From: JAWKTV01 sp041398905
GTDB taxonomy: Bacteria; Planctomycetota; Planctomycetia; Planctomycetales; Planctomycetaceae
Direction of reading: 5' to 3'
DNA length: 64,000 nt
NCBI GenBank assembly: GCA_041398905.1
Contig: JAWKTV010000004.1
Location: 124,001-188,000 of the forward strand
Below the pieces are notes generated by a model. The model saw nothing but the letters and a program-made list of their open reading frames with translations. It was not told the DNA's origin and made no database searches. Positions 52,630-60,201 of this stretch are shown here, one piece after another. Both the position numbers and the translations under genes were made by a program. Position 1 is the stretch's first letter. Each line of letters opens with the position of its first letter.

Positions 52630-54042
52630 ATGCAAATGTTCATAACTGGGCGGTGGCTGGATGCCGCCGACAAGCTTGAGGTCACGAACCCGTACGACGG
52701 ATCGGTTGTCGATACCGTCCCGAAAGGGACGACCGACGACATCGCGCGAGCCATCGCCGGGCTGGAGCGTGGGCGGGAGACAATGCGGCGAATGTCGGCC
52801 TTTGAGCGCGGCCGGATATTGGAACGGGCAGCGACGCTGGTTCGCGCTCGGGCGGACGACCTCGCCCGGACCATTAGCCGCGAGGAAGGGAAAATTCTCG
52901 CCGAGTCCCGCGTGGAAGTGTCGCGTGGTGCGGACGTGCTGCAGATCTCCGCGGAAGAGGGACGTCGCATCGCCGGTGAGATGATCCCGCTCGACGGGGC
53001 CTCGAACGGCGCTGGCAAGTTGGGTTTCACCTTGCGGGTGCCCTGCGGCATTGTCGGTGCCATCAGCCCGTTCAACTTTCCGCTCAATCTGGTAACGCAC
53101 AAAGTCGGCCCGGCAATTGCCGCCGGCAATGCGGTGCTACTTAAGCCAGCGACCAACACTCCCTTGTCTGCCCTCAAGCTGACGGAGATTCTGCTCGAAG
53201 CGGGGCTGCCGGAGGAGGCGATCGCCTGCGTCACCGGCCCCGGAAGCGAGCTTGGAGAAGCGATCTGTCGCGACAATCGGATTCGTAAGATCAGCTTCAC
53301 CGGCAGCTACGCCGTCGGCGACCGAATCTGCCGCGCGGCCGGCGTGAAGCGCGTGACCATGGAGCTTGGCAGCAATAGCCCGGTCATCATCATGGACGAT
53401 GCGGACATCGAACTCGCCGCACGAGCCATCGCAGGGGCGGGCTACGCCAACGCCGGTCAGGTCTGCATCTCCGCGCAGCGAATTCTGACTGCGCCCAGCA
53501 TCGCGGGCGACTTCATTGACGCCCTGAAGCCACAGGTCGAATCACTGAAGACTGGCGACCCGCTCGATGAAGCAACGAAGGTCGGCCCGCTGGTTCGTCA
53601 GGGAGAAGCCGAGCGGGTCGAACGGTGGATTGACGAAGCGGTGGCCGAAGGGGCGACGCTGGTGACGGGTGGTCGACGCGACGGGGCGGTGTACCAGCCC
53701 ACGATCCTCGCGGACGTCGCTCCCAATCAGCGAATCAGTCGCGAGGAACTGTTTGGTCCCGCAGTCGCCATCACTCGCTGCCAGGACATCAACGAGGCGA
53801 TCCATCTGGCGAATGACACCGAATACGGTCTCTCCGCCGCGATCTTTACCCGTGACCTCGCGCGGGCCATGCGATTCGCACAGGAAGTCAACTCCGGAAA
53901 TCTGCACATCAACTGGGCTTCACAGTGGCGGGCCGACGCGATGCCGTATGGCGGACTCAAGCACAGCGGCATGGGCAAGGAGGGACCAAAGTATGCCATC
54001 GATGCGATGACCGAGGAGAAGATGGTGGTGGTTCACCTGTGA
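52630..54042 (+). CDS. NAD(P)-dependent aldehyde dehydrogenase
   Basis: 470 residues of the aldehyde dehydrogenase superfamily. The ATG at 52630 (MQMFITGRWLDAADKLEVTN) is chosen over one 60 bases upstream because conserved sequence begins here. ISPFNFPLNLVTHKVGPAIA is the oxyanion Asn loop, Glu245 in TMELGSNSP and Cys279 in GQVCISAQR are the catalytic pair, and FGPAVAITRC and GGLKHSGMGKEG complete the fold. It most resembles the lactaldehyde/succinate-semialdehyde branch; the aldehyde oxidised cannot be told. Divergent from the WYL regulator, with about 190 bases between, which suggests control by it. Confidence 0.93.
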   Translation: MQMFITGRWLDAADKLEVTNPYDGSVVDTVPKGTTDDIARAIAGLERGRETMRRMSAFERGRILERAATLVRARADDLARTISREEGKILAESRVEVSRGADVLQISAEEGRRIAGEMIPLDGASNGAGKLGFTLRVPCGIVGAISPFNFPLNLVTHKVGPAIAAGNAVLLKPATNTPLSALKLTEILLEAGLPEEAIACVTGPGSELGEAICRDNRIRKISFTGSYAVGDRICRAAGVKRVTMELGSNSPVIIMDDADIELAARAIAGAGYANAGQVCISAQRILTAPSIAGDFIDALKPQVESLKTGDPLDEATKVGPLVRQGEAERVERWIDEAVAEGATLVTGGRRDGAVYQPTILADVAPNQRISREELFGPAVAITRCQDINEAIHLANDTEYGLSAAIFTRDLARAMRFAQEVNSGNLHINWASQWRADAMPYGGLKHSGMGKEGPKYAIDAMTEEKMVVVHL

Positions 54043-54229
54043 CGGACCGACGCGACGAATCGCCGGCTCTCGATGGCGCCGCCACGCAATTCGGCCCGAC
54101 TGTCAGATGCGGCCAGTCCGTGCGCGCGTCGAACCTGTCGCATGCCGGGGTGGTGTCCACGATCGATGAGAGGCACGCTCAACGCGGCCCGCGCTTGCGG
54201 ACCGGGACGCAATTTCCGATCGGTTCAGT

Positions 54230-54826
54230 TCAGCGGGCGCGGCTCCACCACTCGGGCTCATGAAAGAGCGAAGCGACGTCGAGGCGGAAGCCGGGCAGCA
54301 CTTCGGGGAATTCCAGAAACTCCAGCCGGCTGTCTGTCTCGGCCGACTGTGCCGTGCGGATGTCGTGACCGGAGCGGGCACGGGGATCGACGCCCCAGAC
54401 CGCCCGCACCCCGCTGCTCAGATATTGCGTGGCCCGCGCGGCGAACTGAGCGCGGCGCTCAGCGGAGGTGAGCAGTTCGAGGACGATGGCAGGACGGCTG
54501 TCGGTGGCGGCGCGGTCCGATTCGGCGAACCGTGGGCCTTCGTGGAAGATGCTGACGGCCGGGAACCGAACGGTATCGGGCTCGCGCTCGATCCGCAGGC
54601 CGAGGTCGAAACAGGCGTACGCCGCCGATTCCCGCGCCCCGGCCTGATGTGCCCAGTCCGCCATCGCCTTCGAGAAGTTCAGCAAGGTATTGCCGTGATC
54701 GAGGTCCGGCGGCTGCAGCAGCACGATCTGCCCGGCCTGCAGTTCCGCCCACTGCCCCGCCTCCGGCAGGTCAAACCGGCAGTCGAGGAACTGCTCAAGA
54801 GTCAGGTGTTCGGGCGACTGTATCAT
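54230..54826 (-). CDS. Uma2-family (DUF820) endonuclease-like protein
   Basis: 198 residues of the Uma2 (DUF820) family, a PD-(D/E)xK-like fold. Sequence runs HLTLEQFLDC, GQIVLLQPPDLDHGNTLLNF, then FPAVSIFHEGP and VLELLTSAERRAQFAARATQ followed by LSSGVRAVWGVDP. The family normally has a P-D-V strand and an E-x-L strand with a following Lys. Here the PD position reads FPAV with Ala, and the usual Lys in the later helix is Ala or Thr, while VLELL keeps the Glu. So the active site may be defective. Such genes are frequent and single-copy or in families in many genomes. Convergent with the aldehyde dehydrogenase gene. Function unknown. Confidence 0.82.
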   Translation of the reverse strand: MIQSPEHLTLEQFLDCRFDLPEAGQWAELQAGQIVLLQPPDLDHGNTLLNFSKAMADWAHQAGARESAAYACFDLGLRIEREPDTVRFPAVSIFHEGPRFAESDRAATDSRPAIVLELLTSAERRAQFAARATQYLSSGVRAVWGVDPRARSGHDIRTAQSAETDSRLEFLEFPEVLPGFRLDVASLFHEPEWWSRAR

Positions 54827-54866
54827 CGGTCAACCTTGCCTCATTCTCTGCGAGTGTCGCGGGCCG

Positions 54867-55466
54867 CTATTCCGACTTCGCGGGCTCCACCGCGGACGGA
54901 GCGGGCTGCAAGCTGAGTTCACCGACGATCGTCAGTTCGGGCAGCGTCTCCTTCAGCTTCGCGATCCCCTCCGGCGTGACCTGCGACTGCCAAACATACA
55001 GCCGACGAAGCTTTGTCAGCCCTGTCAGGTGCTGCAATCCGGCGTCGGTCACTTGCGTGCCATACAGGTTGAGATACGCGAGGTTCTCCAGCTTGGTGAG
55101 GTGTGCCAGCCCCGCATCGCCAATGCCGGTCTTCTCCAGATGCAACTTCTCCAGGGACTTCATCTCGGCAATCGCCGCGAGGCCGTCATCGGTGATCTTC
55201 GTCCCGGCAAGATTGAGCCACACGACGTCGGGCAGCCTCGCCACCAGCGTCAGGTGGTCGTTGGTGATCTCCTGACTCGCGAGATGCAGCGAAACGTCGA
55301 GACGGGGATCGTTCTGAGCGAGCTCCAGGACGTTTCCGCCGGCCTCGCTCAACGCTTTGACGACCGCCGGATCGGGCTGCTTCCGTGAATCGTCGGCCGA
55401 GGCGGACAATATCAAGGTGAACAACAACGTGGGCGACAGCAACGAGCCAATGAGGTACCGCAGCAT
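54867..55466 (-). CDS. Secreted leucine-rich repeat protein
   Basis: 199 residues from the ATG at 55466: a signal peptide (MLRYLIGSLLSPTLLFTLIL, cut after ASA), then leucine-rich repeats of about 24 residues. Repeats include VVWLNLAGTKITDDGLAAIA, LEKLHLEKTGIGDAGLAHLT, LAYLNLYGTQVTDAGLQHLT and LRRLYVWQSQVTPEGIAKLK, the planctomycete type with the ITDDGL/VTDAGL pattern. The end is an Ala/Pro-rich tail. Probably an extracytoplasmic binding protein. A longer open frame upstream lacks signal or conserved sequence. Clean frame. Confidence 0.85.
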   Translation of the reverse strand: MLRYLIGSLLSPTLLFTLILSASADDSRKQPDPAVVKALSEAGGNVLELAQNDPRLDVSLHLASQEITNDHLTLVARLPDVVWLNLAGTKITDDGLAAIAEMKSLEKLHLEKTGIGDAGLAHLTKLENLAYLNLYGTQVTDAGLQHLTGLTKLRRLYVWQSQVTPEGIAKLKETLPELTIVGELSLQPAPSAVEPAKSE

Positions 55467-55747
55467 GGCTTCAAACTCCAGAGCTTCGTGGCAGGCAATG
55501 CGATCGGGCCGAGCAAACGAATCGGCCTGGAACTCTTCGCTGATGATACCGCGAAGGGTCAACGGCTCAACAGCACCCGTGATAATTGGCCGGTGTCGCA
55601 GGCTCCGAACGTCAACAAGATCCCGCCGCCGGCGTCCAGGCCATCTCGATTCGCCGGTCACGGCTGTTCCCGTTGCGTTCGAGGGTCGAATCCGGCATAA
55701 ACTTTGTCGTCGCCATTGAATCCGCACCTCACTCGGACAAGAATGCG

Positions 55748-56586
55748 ATGCCTGTATTCCTGGAGAGTTTGATGCGTCGCCTGTTGACCTGGCGGAAGGC
55801 CCGCCGACTGCCTGTCTATTCGACACCCAGAGACATCGAGGGCTTGCGCGCGGCCGGGCGATTCAACGCGTCGGTGCTCGACTTCCTCAGGCCGCATGTC
55901 CAACCGGGCATCTCGACTGCCGAACTCGATGCGCTCGCCGAGACCTACATCCGCGATCACGGTCACCTGCCCGCCTGCCTTGGCTACAAGGGTTATCCGC
56001 GGACCCTGTGCACCAGCGTCAACCAGGTCGTCTGCCACGGCATTCCCGGCAAGTACGTGTTGCGTGAGGAGATATCGTCAACGTCGACTGCACGAGTGTC
56101 GTCAAAGGCTGGTACGGAGATTCCTCCGAGACCTTCCTGATCGGGGATGTCAGCGAGGAGGCCGCCGCGATCGCTCAGGCGGCCCTCGACGCCCTGTGGA
56201 TCGGTATTCGGTCGATTGAGGCCTACAGCCCGGTGATTGAGATCGGCCGCGCCATCGGCCGCTTCGCCGACAAGCTCGGCTACGGTGTCGTCGAGAACTT
56301 CCAGGGACATGGCATCGGTCGCCGCTTCCACCAGGACCCGGGCATCCCGCACCACCCCGTCGCTTCCGCCAAGAAAGACATTCTCTATCCCGGCGTCAGC
56401 TTCACCATCGAGCCCATGCTCAACGTGGGCCATAAAGATGTCTTCCCGCCGCTCGCCGATGGCTGGACCGTCATCACCCGCGATTCTTCGCTGTCCGCCC
56501 AGTTCGAGCATCAGATCCTGATGACCGATGATGGTCCTGAAGTGCTGACATTGACTCGGCACGGACCGCGGAGGGCGATCGCCTGA
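55748..56586 (+). CDS. map: Methionine aminopeptidase type I, one frameshift
   Basis: About 280 residues. It removes the initiator Met from new proteins. From the ATG at 55748 the sequence runs STPRDIEGLRAAGRFNASVL, LGYKGYPRTLCTSVNQVVCH and GIPGKYVLRE. One G is missing near 56067, after which the expected EGDIVNVDCTSVVKGWYGD is read in another frame. The five metal ligands are present: Asp in NVDCT, Asp in YGDSSETF, His in GHGIGRRFH, Glu in FTIEPM and Glu in QFEHQ. The family is intact apart from the single missing base, which looks like a sequencing error. The GT2 gene follows 55 bases downstream. Confidence 0.93.
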
Positions 56587-56641
56587 GCCGGTTCGCCTCC
56601 GAACGGACTCCTGCCTCGCAACCCGCACTCGCGCCGGTGTC

Positions 56642-57501
56642 ATGAGCGACGCATCCGAGTTAGCCGACGTCAGCGACGAGTCGTATGTCCCCCTGCACCC
56701 GCGCGGCAAAGTGATTGCCGTGATGCCGGCCTATAACGCCGCCGCCACGCTGGAGAAGACGCTCGCCGACATCCCCTCCGGCGCCGTGGACGAAGTGATC
56801 CTCGTTGACGACTGCAGCAAGGACAACACCGTCGAACTGGCCCGCAGCCTGGGGCTGACGGTCATTTCGCATCGGAATAACCGCGGCTACGGCGGCAACC
56901 AGAAGACCTGTTACACCGAGGCCCTGAGGCGCGGTGCTGACTACGTGGTGATGATTCACCCCGACTACCAGTACGACTCACGCGTGATTCCTGCGGCGAC
57001 CGAGATTCTGCGTCTGGGGATCTGCGATCTGATTCTTGGTAGCCGCATCCGCACCCGCAGGAGGCGCTGGACGGCGGTATGCCCGCCTGGAAGTATGTCG
57101 CCAATCGCTGTCTCACCATCACGGAGAACGTCGCTCTGGGGCAGAATCTCGGCGACTTCCATAGTGGCTTCCGGGCCTATACACGCGCGGTGCTGGAGCA
57201 GATCCCGTGGGAGCGGAATTCCGAGGACTTCGTGTTCGACAGCCAGTTCCTCGCGCAGGCGGTCCACTTCGGATTCAAGCTCGGTGACATTCCGGTACCG
57301 GTTCGGTACTTCGATGAGGCTTCGAGCATCAACTTCCGTCGGAGTGTCAAATACGGGCTGACAACCTTGCAGGTCCTCGCACAATTCTGGTTGCAGAAGC
57401 TGCGGCTGAGCGGGTTCGGCATCTTCGCCGCAGTCGACGCCTCCGAGCGCGAGAAGCTGTTGCAGGCTCGGCAACTGGAATCGATCGACTCTTCGGTGTA
57501 G
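56642..57501 (+). CDS. GT2-family glycosyltransferase (dolichol-phosphate mannose synthase-like), frameshifted
   Basis: About 286 residues. The GT-A domain starts GKVIAVMPAYNAAATLEKTL and contains VDEVILVDDCSKDNTVELAR (the DD motif), ISHRNNRGYGGNQKTCYTEA and YVVMIHPDYQYDSRVIPAAT. A frame change near 57060 falls before MPAWKYVANRCLTITENVAL, and the rest has DFHSGFRAYTRAVLEQIPW and RYFDEASSINFRRSVKYGL, the typical GT2 polyprenol-phosphate-sugar synthase end. It probably transfers a sugar from a nucleotide to a lipid or glycan. Precedes plsY by 56 bases. Confidence 0.87.
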
Positions 57502-57557
57502 CCAACTGTCACGTTGCTGCGTTCTCCGCCCGGCCTCTTCGGATTCCTGAGCGTTCC

Positions 57558-58205
57558 ATGCTCGCCGCCCCCTGGTCCATCCTCATTCCGATCGTCGCCG
57601 CCTACCTGTGCGGATCGATTCCGTTTGGCCTGCTCGTCGGCAAATGGTTTTGCGGTGTCGACCTCCGTACGCACGGGAGCCTGAACATCGGAGCGACCAA
57701 CGCCGCGCGCGTGCTGGGCAAGAAGTGGGGGCTGTTGGTGCTGCTGCTGGACGCTCTGAAAGGTCTGCTGCCGACGCTGCTGCTGCCGCTGCTGGCCGCG
57801 GACACGGACCTGCGGCAGCATGTGCAGGTTGGCTGCGGTATCGCGGCGATTGTGGGCCATATGTTCCCCTGCTGGCTAGGTTTTCGGGGTGGCAAAGGAG
57901 TGGCCACATCGCTGGGGGTTGTCAGCATTGTCGTCCCGTGGGGGATGCTGATCGCGTTCGGTGCATTCATCCTGACGTTTCTGCTGAGCCGGATCGTCTC
58001 GCTGAGTTCGATTGTCGCCGCGGTCGCGCTGGCGGTCGGCCAGATGATCCTGCTGTGGCCCGCCCCCTTCCGTCACCAAACCTGGAGCATTGCGGCTTTC
58101 AGCCTGATCGTCCCAGTGCTGGTGATCGTGCGTCACCGTACGAACATTGGTCGCCTGCTGAAGGGGACCGAAGCGAAGTTCGGCACTCCGAAACCCGCCA
58201 CTTAG
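57558..58205 (+). CDS. plsY: Acyl-phosphate glycerol-3-phosphate acyltransferase PlsY
   Basis: 215-residue integral membrane enzyme that acylates glycerol-3-phosphate with acyl-phosphate, the first step in phospholipid synthesis. Signature motifs: AYLCGSIPFGLLVGKWF, LRTHGSLNIGATNAARVLGK (motif 1, GSxNxGATN), and WLGFRGGKGVATSLGVVSIV (motif 2, GGKGVAT), then RHRTNIGRLLKGTEAKFG. Usual length. Last gene of the map-GT2-plsY series, with a hairpin 37 bases downstream of its stop. Confidence 0.96.
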   Translation: MLAAPWSILIPIVAAYLCGSIPFGLLVGKWFCGVDLRTHGSLNIGATNAARVLGKKWGLLVLLLDALKGLLPTLLLPLLAADTDLRQHVQVGCGIAAIVGHMFPCWLGFRGGKGVATSLGVVSIVVPWGMLIAFGAFILTFLLSRIVSLSSIVAAVALAVGQMILLWPAPFRHQTWSIAAFSLIVPVLVIVRHRTNIGRLLKGTEAKFGTPKPAT

Positions 58206-58241
58206 TGCAAAGCCCATGTTTGTCGGGCCACCGCCCCTCGC

Positions 58242-58264
58242 AGGGATCACTCCGGTTGATCCCT
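58242..58264 (+). terminator. Possible terminator hairpin after plsY
   Basis: A perfect 8-bp stem (AGGGATCA/TGATCCCT) with a 7-base loop lies 37 bases beyond plsY. It has no T-run after it, so it may be a weak terminator or just a stabilising hairpin. Confidence 0.3.
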
Positions 58265-58354
58265 CGCGTTCTTGATCGCGTGAGAGGGGGGGGGATCGCA
58301 GTTCCTTCTTCGACGCGCCGAGCGGAAAGCTCTCCGCCGCCCGCGAGCGCGGCA

Positions 58355-58942
58355 CTACAGCGATCCCTTGGACGAGGGAATGCCCGTTTCGCGGGGGTCG
58401 ATGCTGACCGCGTGCCGCAGCGCACGCGCAGTCCCCTTGAAGATTGCTTCGGCGATGTGGTGGCTGTTTTGGCCGTGATGCAGCACCAGGTGGAGGTTCA
58501 TCAGCGCGTTCGCCGCCAGCGCCTGCCAGAAGACCTCCACAAGCTGGCAGTCGAAAGCGCCGATCTTCTCGGTCGGGAAGCTGAACTTGTCGACGAACCA
58601 GAACCGGCCTGAGAGGTCGACCGCCGAGGTGACGAGCGTCTCCTCCATCGGCAATGTCATCGAGCCGTAACGGTGGATCCCCCGTTTGTCTCCGAGCGCT
58701 TGCTTGAACGCCTGCCCCAGACAAATCCCGATGTCCTCGGCCGAGTGATGGTCGTCCACCTGGGTGTCACCCTGGCAGCGGACGGTGAGATCAAACAGGC
58801 CGTGCCGTGCGAACAGCGTCAGCATGTGATCGAGAAAGCCAACGCCCGTCGCGATATCCGCCCTGCCGGTGCCGTCCAGCGTAAGCGTGAGCTGAATATC
58901 GGTCTCGGCCGTCCGGCGTTGTATGGTGGCGGTGCGGGGCAT
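58355..58942 (-). CDS. hisB: Imidazoleglycerol-phosphate dehydratase
   Basis: Histidine pathway enzyme, 195 residues, converting imidazoleglycerol phosphate to imidazole acetol phosphate. It reads TGVGFLDHMLTLFARHGLFD, DDHHSAEDIGICLGQAF (metal-binding His/Glu), GIHRYGSMTLPMEETLVTSA, LVEVFWQALAANALMNLHLV and HHGQNSHHIAEAIFKGTARA. The ATG at 58942 gives MPRTATIQRRT, the usual start. An earlier ATG at 59011 overlaps the hisC stop as ATGA and could be used if translation is coupled. Mono-functional, as in most non-enterobacteria. Confidence 0.95.
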   Translation of the reverse strand: MPRTATIQRRTAETDIQLTLTLDGTGRADIATGVGFLDHMLTLFARHGLFDLTVRCQGDTQVDDHHSAEDIGICLGQAFKQALGDKRGIHRYGSMTLPMEETLVTSAVDLSGRFWFVDKFSFPTEKIGAFDCQLVEVFWQALAANALMNLHLVLHHGQNSHHIAEAIFKGTARALRHAVSIDPRETGIPSSKGSL

Positions 58943-59007
58943 GATGGGACACAGGTCAAGGTGGTAAGCGGGAGACGTTCGATCGCCGACGGACAATCGA
59001 CGGACGG

Positions 59008-60096
59008 TCATGTCATCAAGGCCAGGGTAGCCTCAAGTTCTTCCAGGAATCGGTCGGTTTCGGCATCCGTGCCGACGGTGATACGGAGACCGGTGAAGTG
59101 GCCTTGATCGCAACCAGCGAATGCGCCAGGGAACTTCATCAGGCGGACGAGCACCTTGCGGGACTTGAGTCCCTCGTAGATTTGCTGATGGTTCCCCGAA
59201 GGATGTCGGCACCAGACGAAGTTGGCCTGGCTGGTGACCGTCTCGAACCCGCATGCCCGCAGTGTGTCGTCGAGTCTTTTGCGGGTGACGCGAATCTTGT
59301 CCACGTTCGCCCGCATCCACTCCTGATCCCGGATGGCCGCCTCACCGGCGGCGAGCGACAGTGTGTCGCAATTGTAGCTGTCCTTGACCTTCCGCATCTC
59401 GGAAATCAAATCAGGCCGAGCGACCGCGAAGCCGAGTCGCAGGCCGGCGAGGCTGTACGACTTGCTGAAGGTACGCGTGAAGACGATGCGACCGCCGGCC
59501 TCGGACCGCAGCAGATCGAACGAACGCGGGCGATCGGCGAAGTCGCGATACGCTTCGTCGATCACGAGAATGCCGTCTTTGGGCAGTAGCCGCAGCAGCG
59601 TCTCGTCGTCCCACAGATTTCCTGAAGGTGAGTTGGGATTCGGAACGAACACGATCTTGCAGCCCTCCGTGTGCCGACGAACGGCATCGACATCCCACGA
59701 CCAATCGGGACGAAGCGGCAGGCGAATCGAGTTCGCGCCCTGAATTTCCGCCAGTGTTTCGTAGAGAATGTAGCTGGGGTAAGGAAAGGCGATGGTTTCG
59801 CCCGCGTCGACGAACGTCCGCATCAGGATCGTCAGGACTTCGTCGCTGCCATTGGCGGGAAGGATGCAGTCTGGTTCAACGCCCAGCACCTCCGCCGCCG
59901 CTTGCGAGAACTTGCGGCCGAGCGGGTCAGGATAGATGGCGAGCCTCTGTGCGGCGCGGGCGATCGCCTCTGCGACCGCCGGCGAGGCGGGATACGGATT
60001 CTCGTTGGTGTTGAGCTTGGTCCAGCCGGCCTCCTGCGGCTGCTCGCCCGGCACGTAACCAGACATGCGGGCGACCTGCGGGCGGACGAGTGTCAT
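59008..60096 (-). CDS. hisC: Histidinol-phosphate aminotransferase
   Basis: A PLP-dependent aminotransferase of class I/II, 362 residues, next to hisB. It reads TKLNTNENPYPASPAVAEAI, ILPANGSDEVLTILMRTFVD, FVPNPNSPSGNLWDDETLLR and the PLP-lysine block TRTFSKSYSLAGLRLGFA, then RITVGTDAETDRFLEEL at the end. The ATG at 60096 (MTLVRPQVARMSGY) is preferred to one 39 bases upstream. Converts imidazole acetol phosphate to histidinol phosphate. hisC and hisB form a short operon, apart from other his genes. Confidence 0.95.
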   Translation of the reverse strand: MTLVRPQVARMSGYVPGEQPQEAGWTKLNTNENPYPASPAVAEAIARAAQRLAIYPDPLGRKFSQAAAEVLGVEPDCILPANGSDEVLTILMRTFVDAGETIAFPYPSYILYETLAEIQGANSIRLPLRPDWSWDVDAVRRHTEGCKIVFVPNPNSPSGNLWDDETLLRLLPKDGILVIDEAYRDFADRPRSFDLLRSEAGGRIVFTRTFSKSYSLAGLRLGFAVARPDLISEMRKVKDSYNCDTLSLAAGEAAIRDQEWMRANVDKIRVTRKRLDDTLRACGFETVTSQANFVWCRHPSGNHQQIYEGLKSRKVLVRLMKFPGAFAGCDQGHFTGLRITVGTDAETDRFLEELEATLALMT

Positions 60097-60137
60097 GGTA
60101 CTGCCGGTGAAATGAAGCGAATGGTCTCGATACACAA

Positions 60138-60174
60138 CCGGCCCGTCGCGTCTGGGTGAGACACAACGGGCCGG
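60138..60174 (-). terminator. Hairpin between secDF and hisC
   Basis: CCGGCCCGT (60138-60146) and ACGGGCCGG (60166-60174) pair perfectly, and GTCT/AGAC form an inner stem. It lies 28 bases past the secDF stop on the minus strand. The T-run is weak (TTGTGT), so efficiency is uncertain. Confidence 0.45.
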
Positions 60175-60201
60175 CGAAAGGTTCTCAGGTGGTGCGGAGG
60201 A

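Noticed and set aside
58288..58298. Run of G in the gap between plsY and hisB
   Set aside because: A single homopolymer with no repeat unit; not a phase-variation tract of any gene here.
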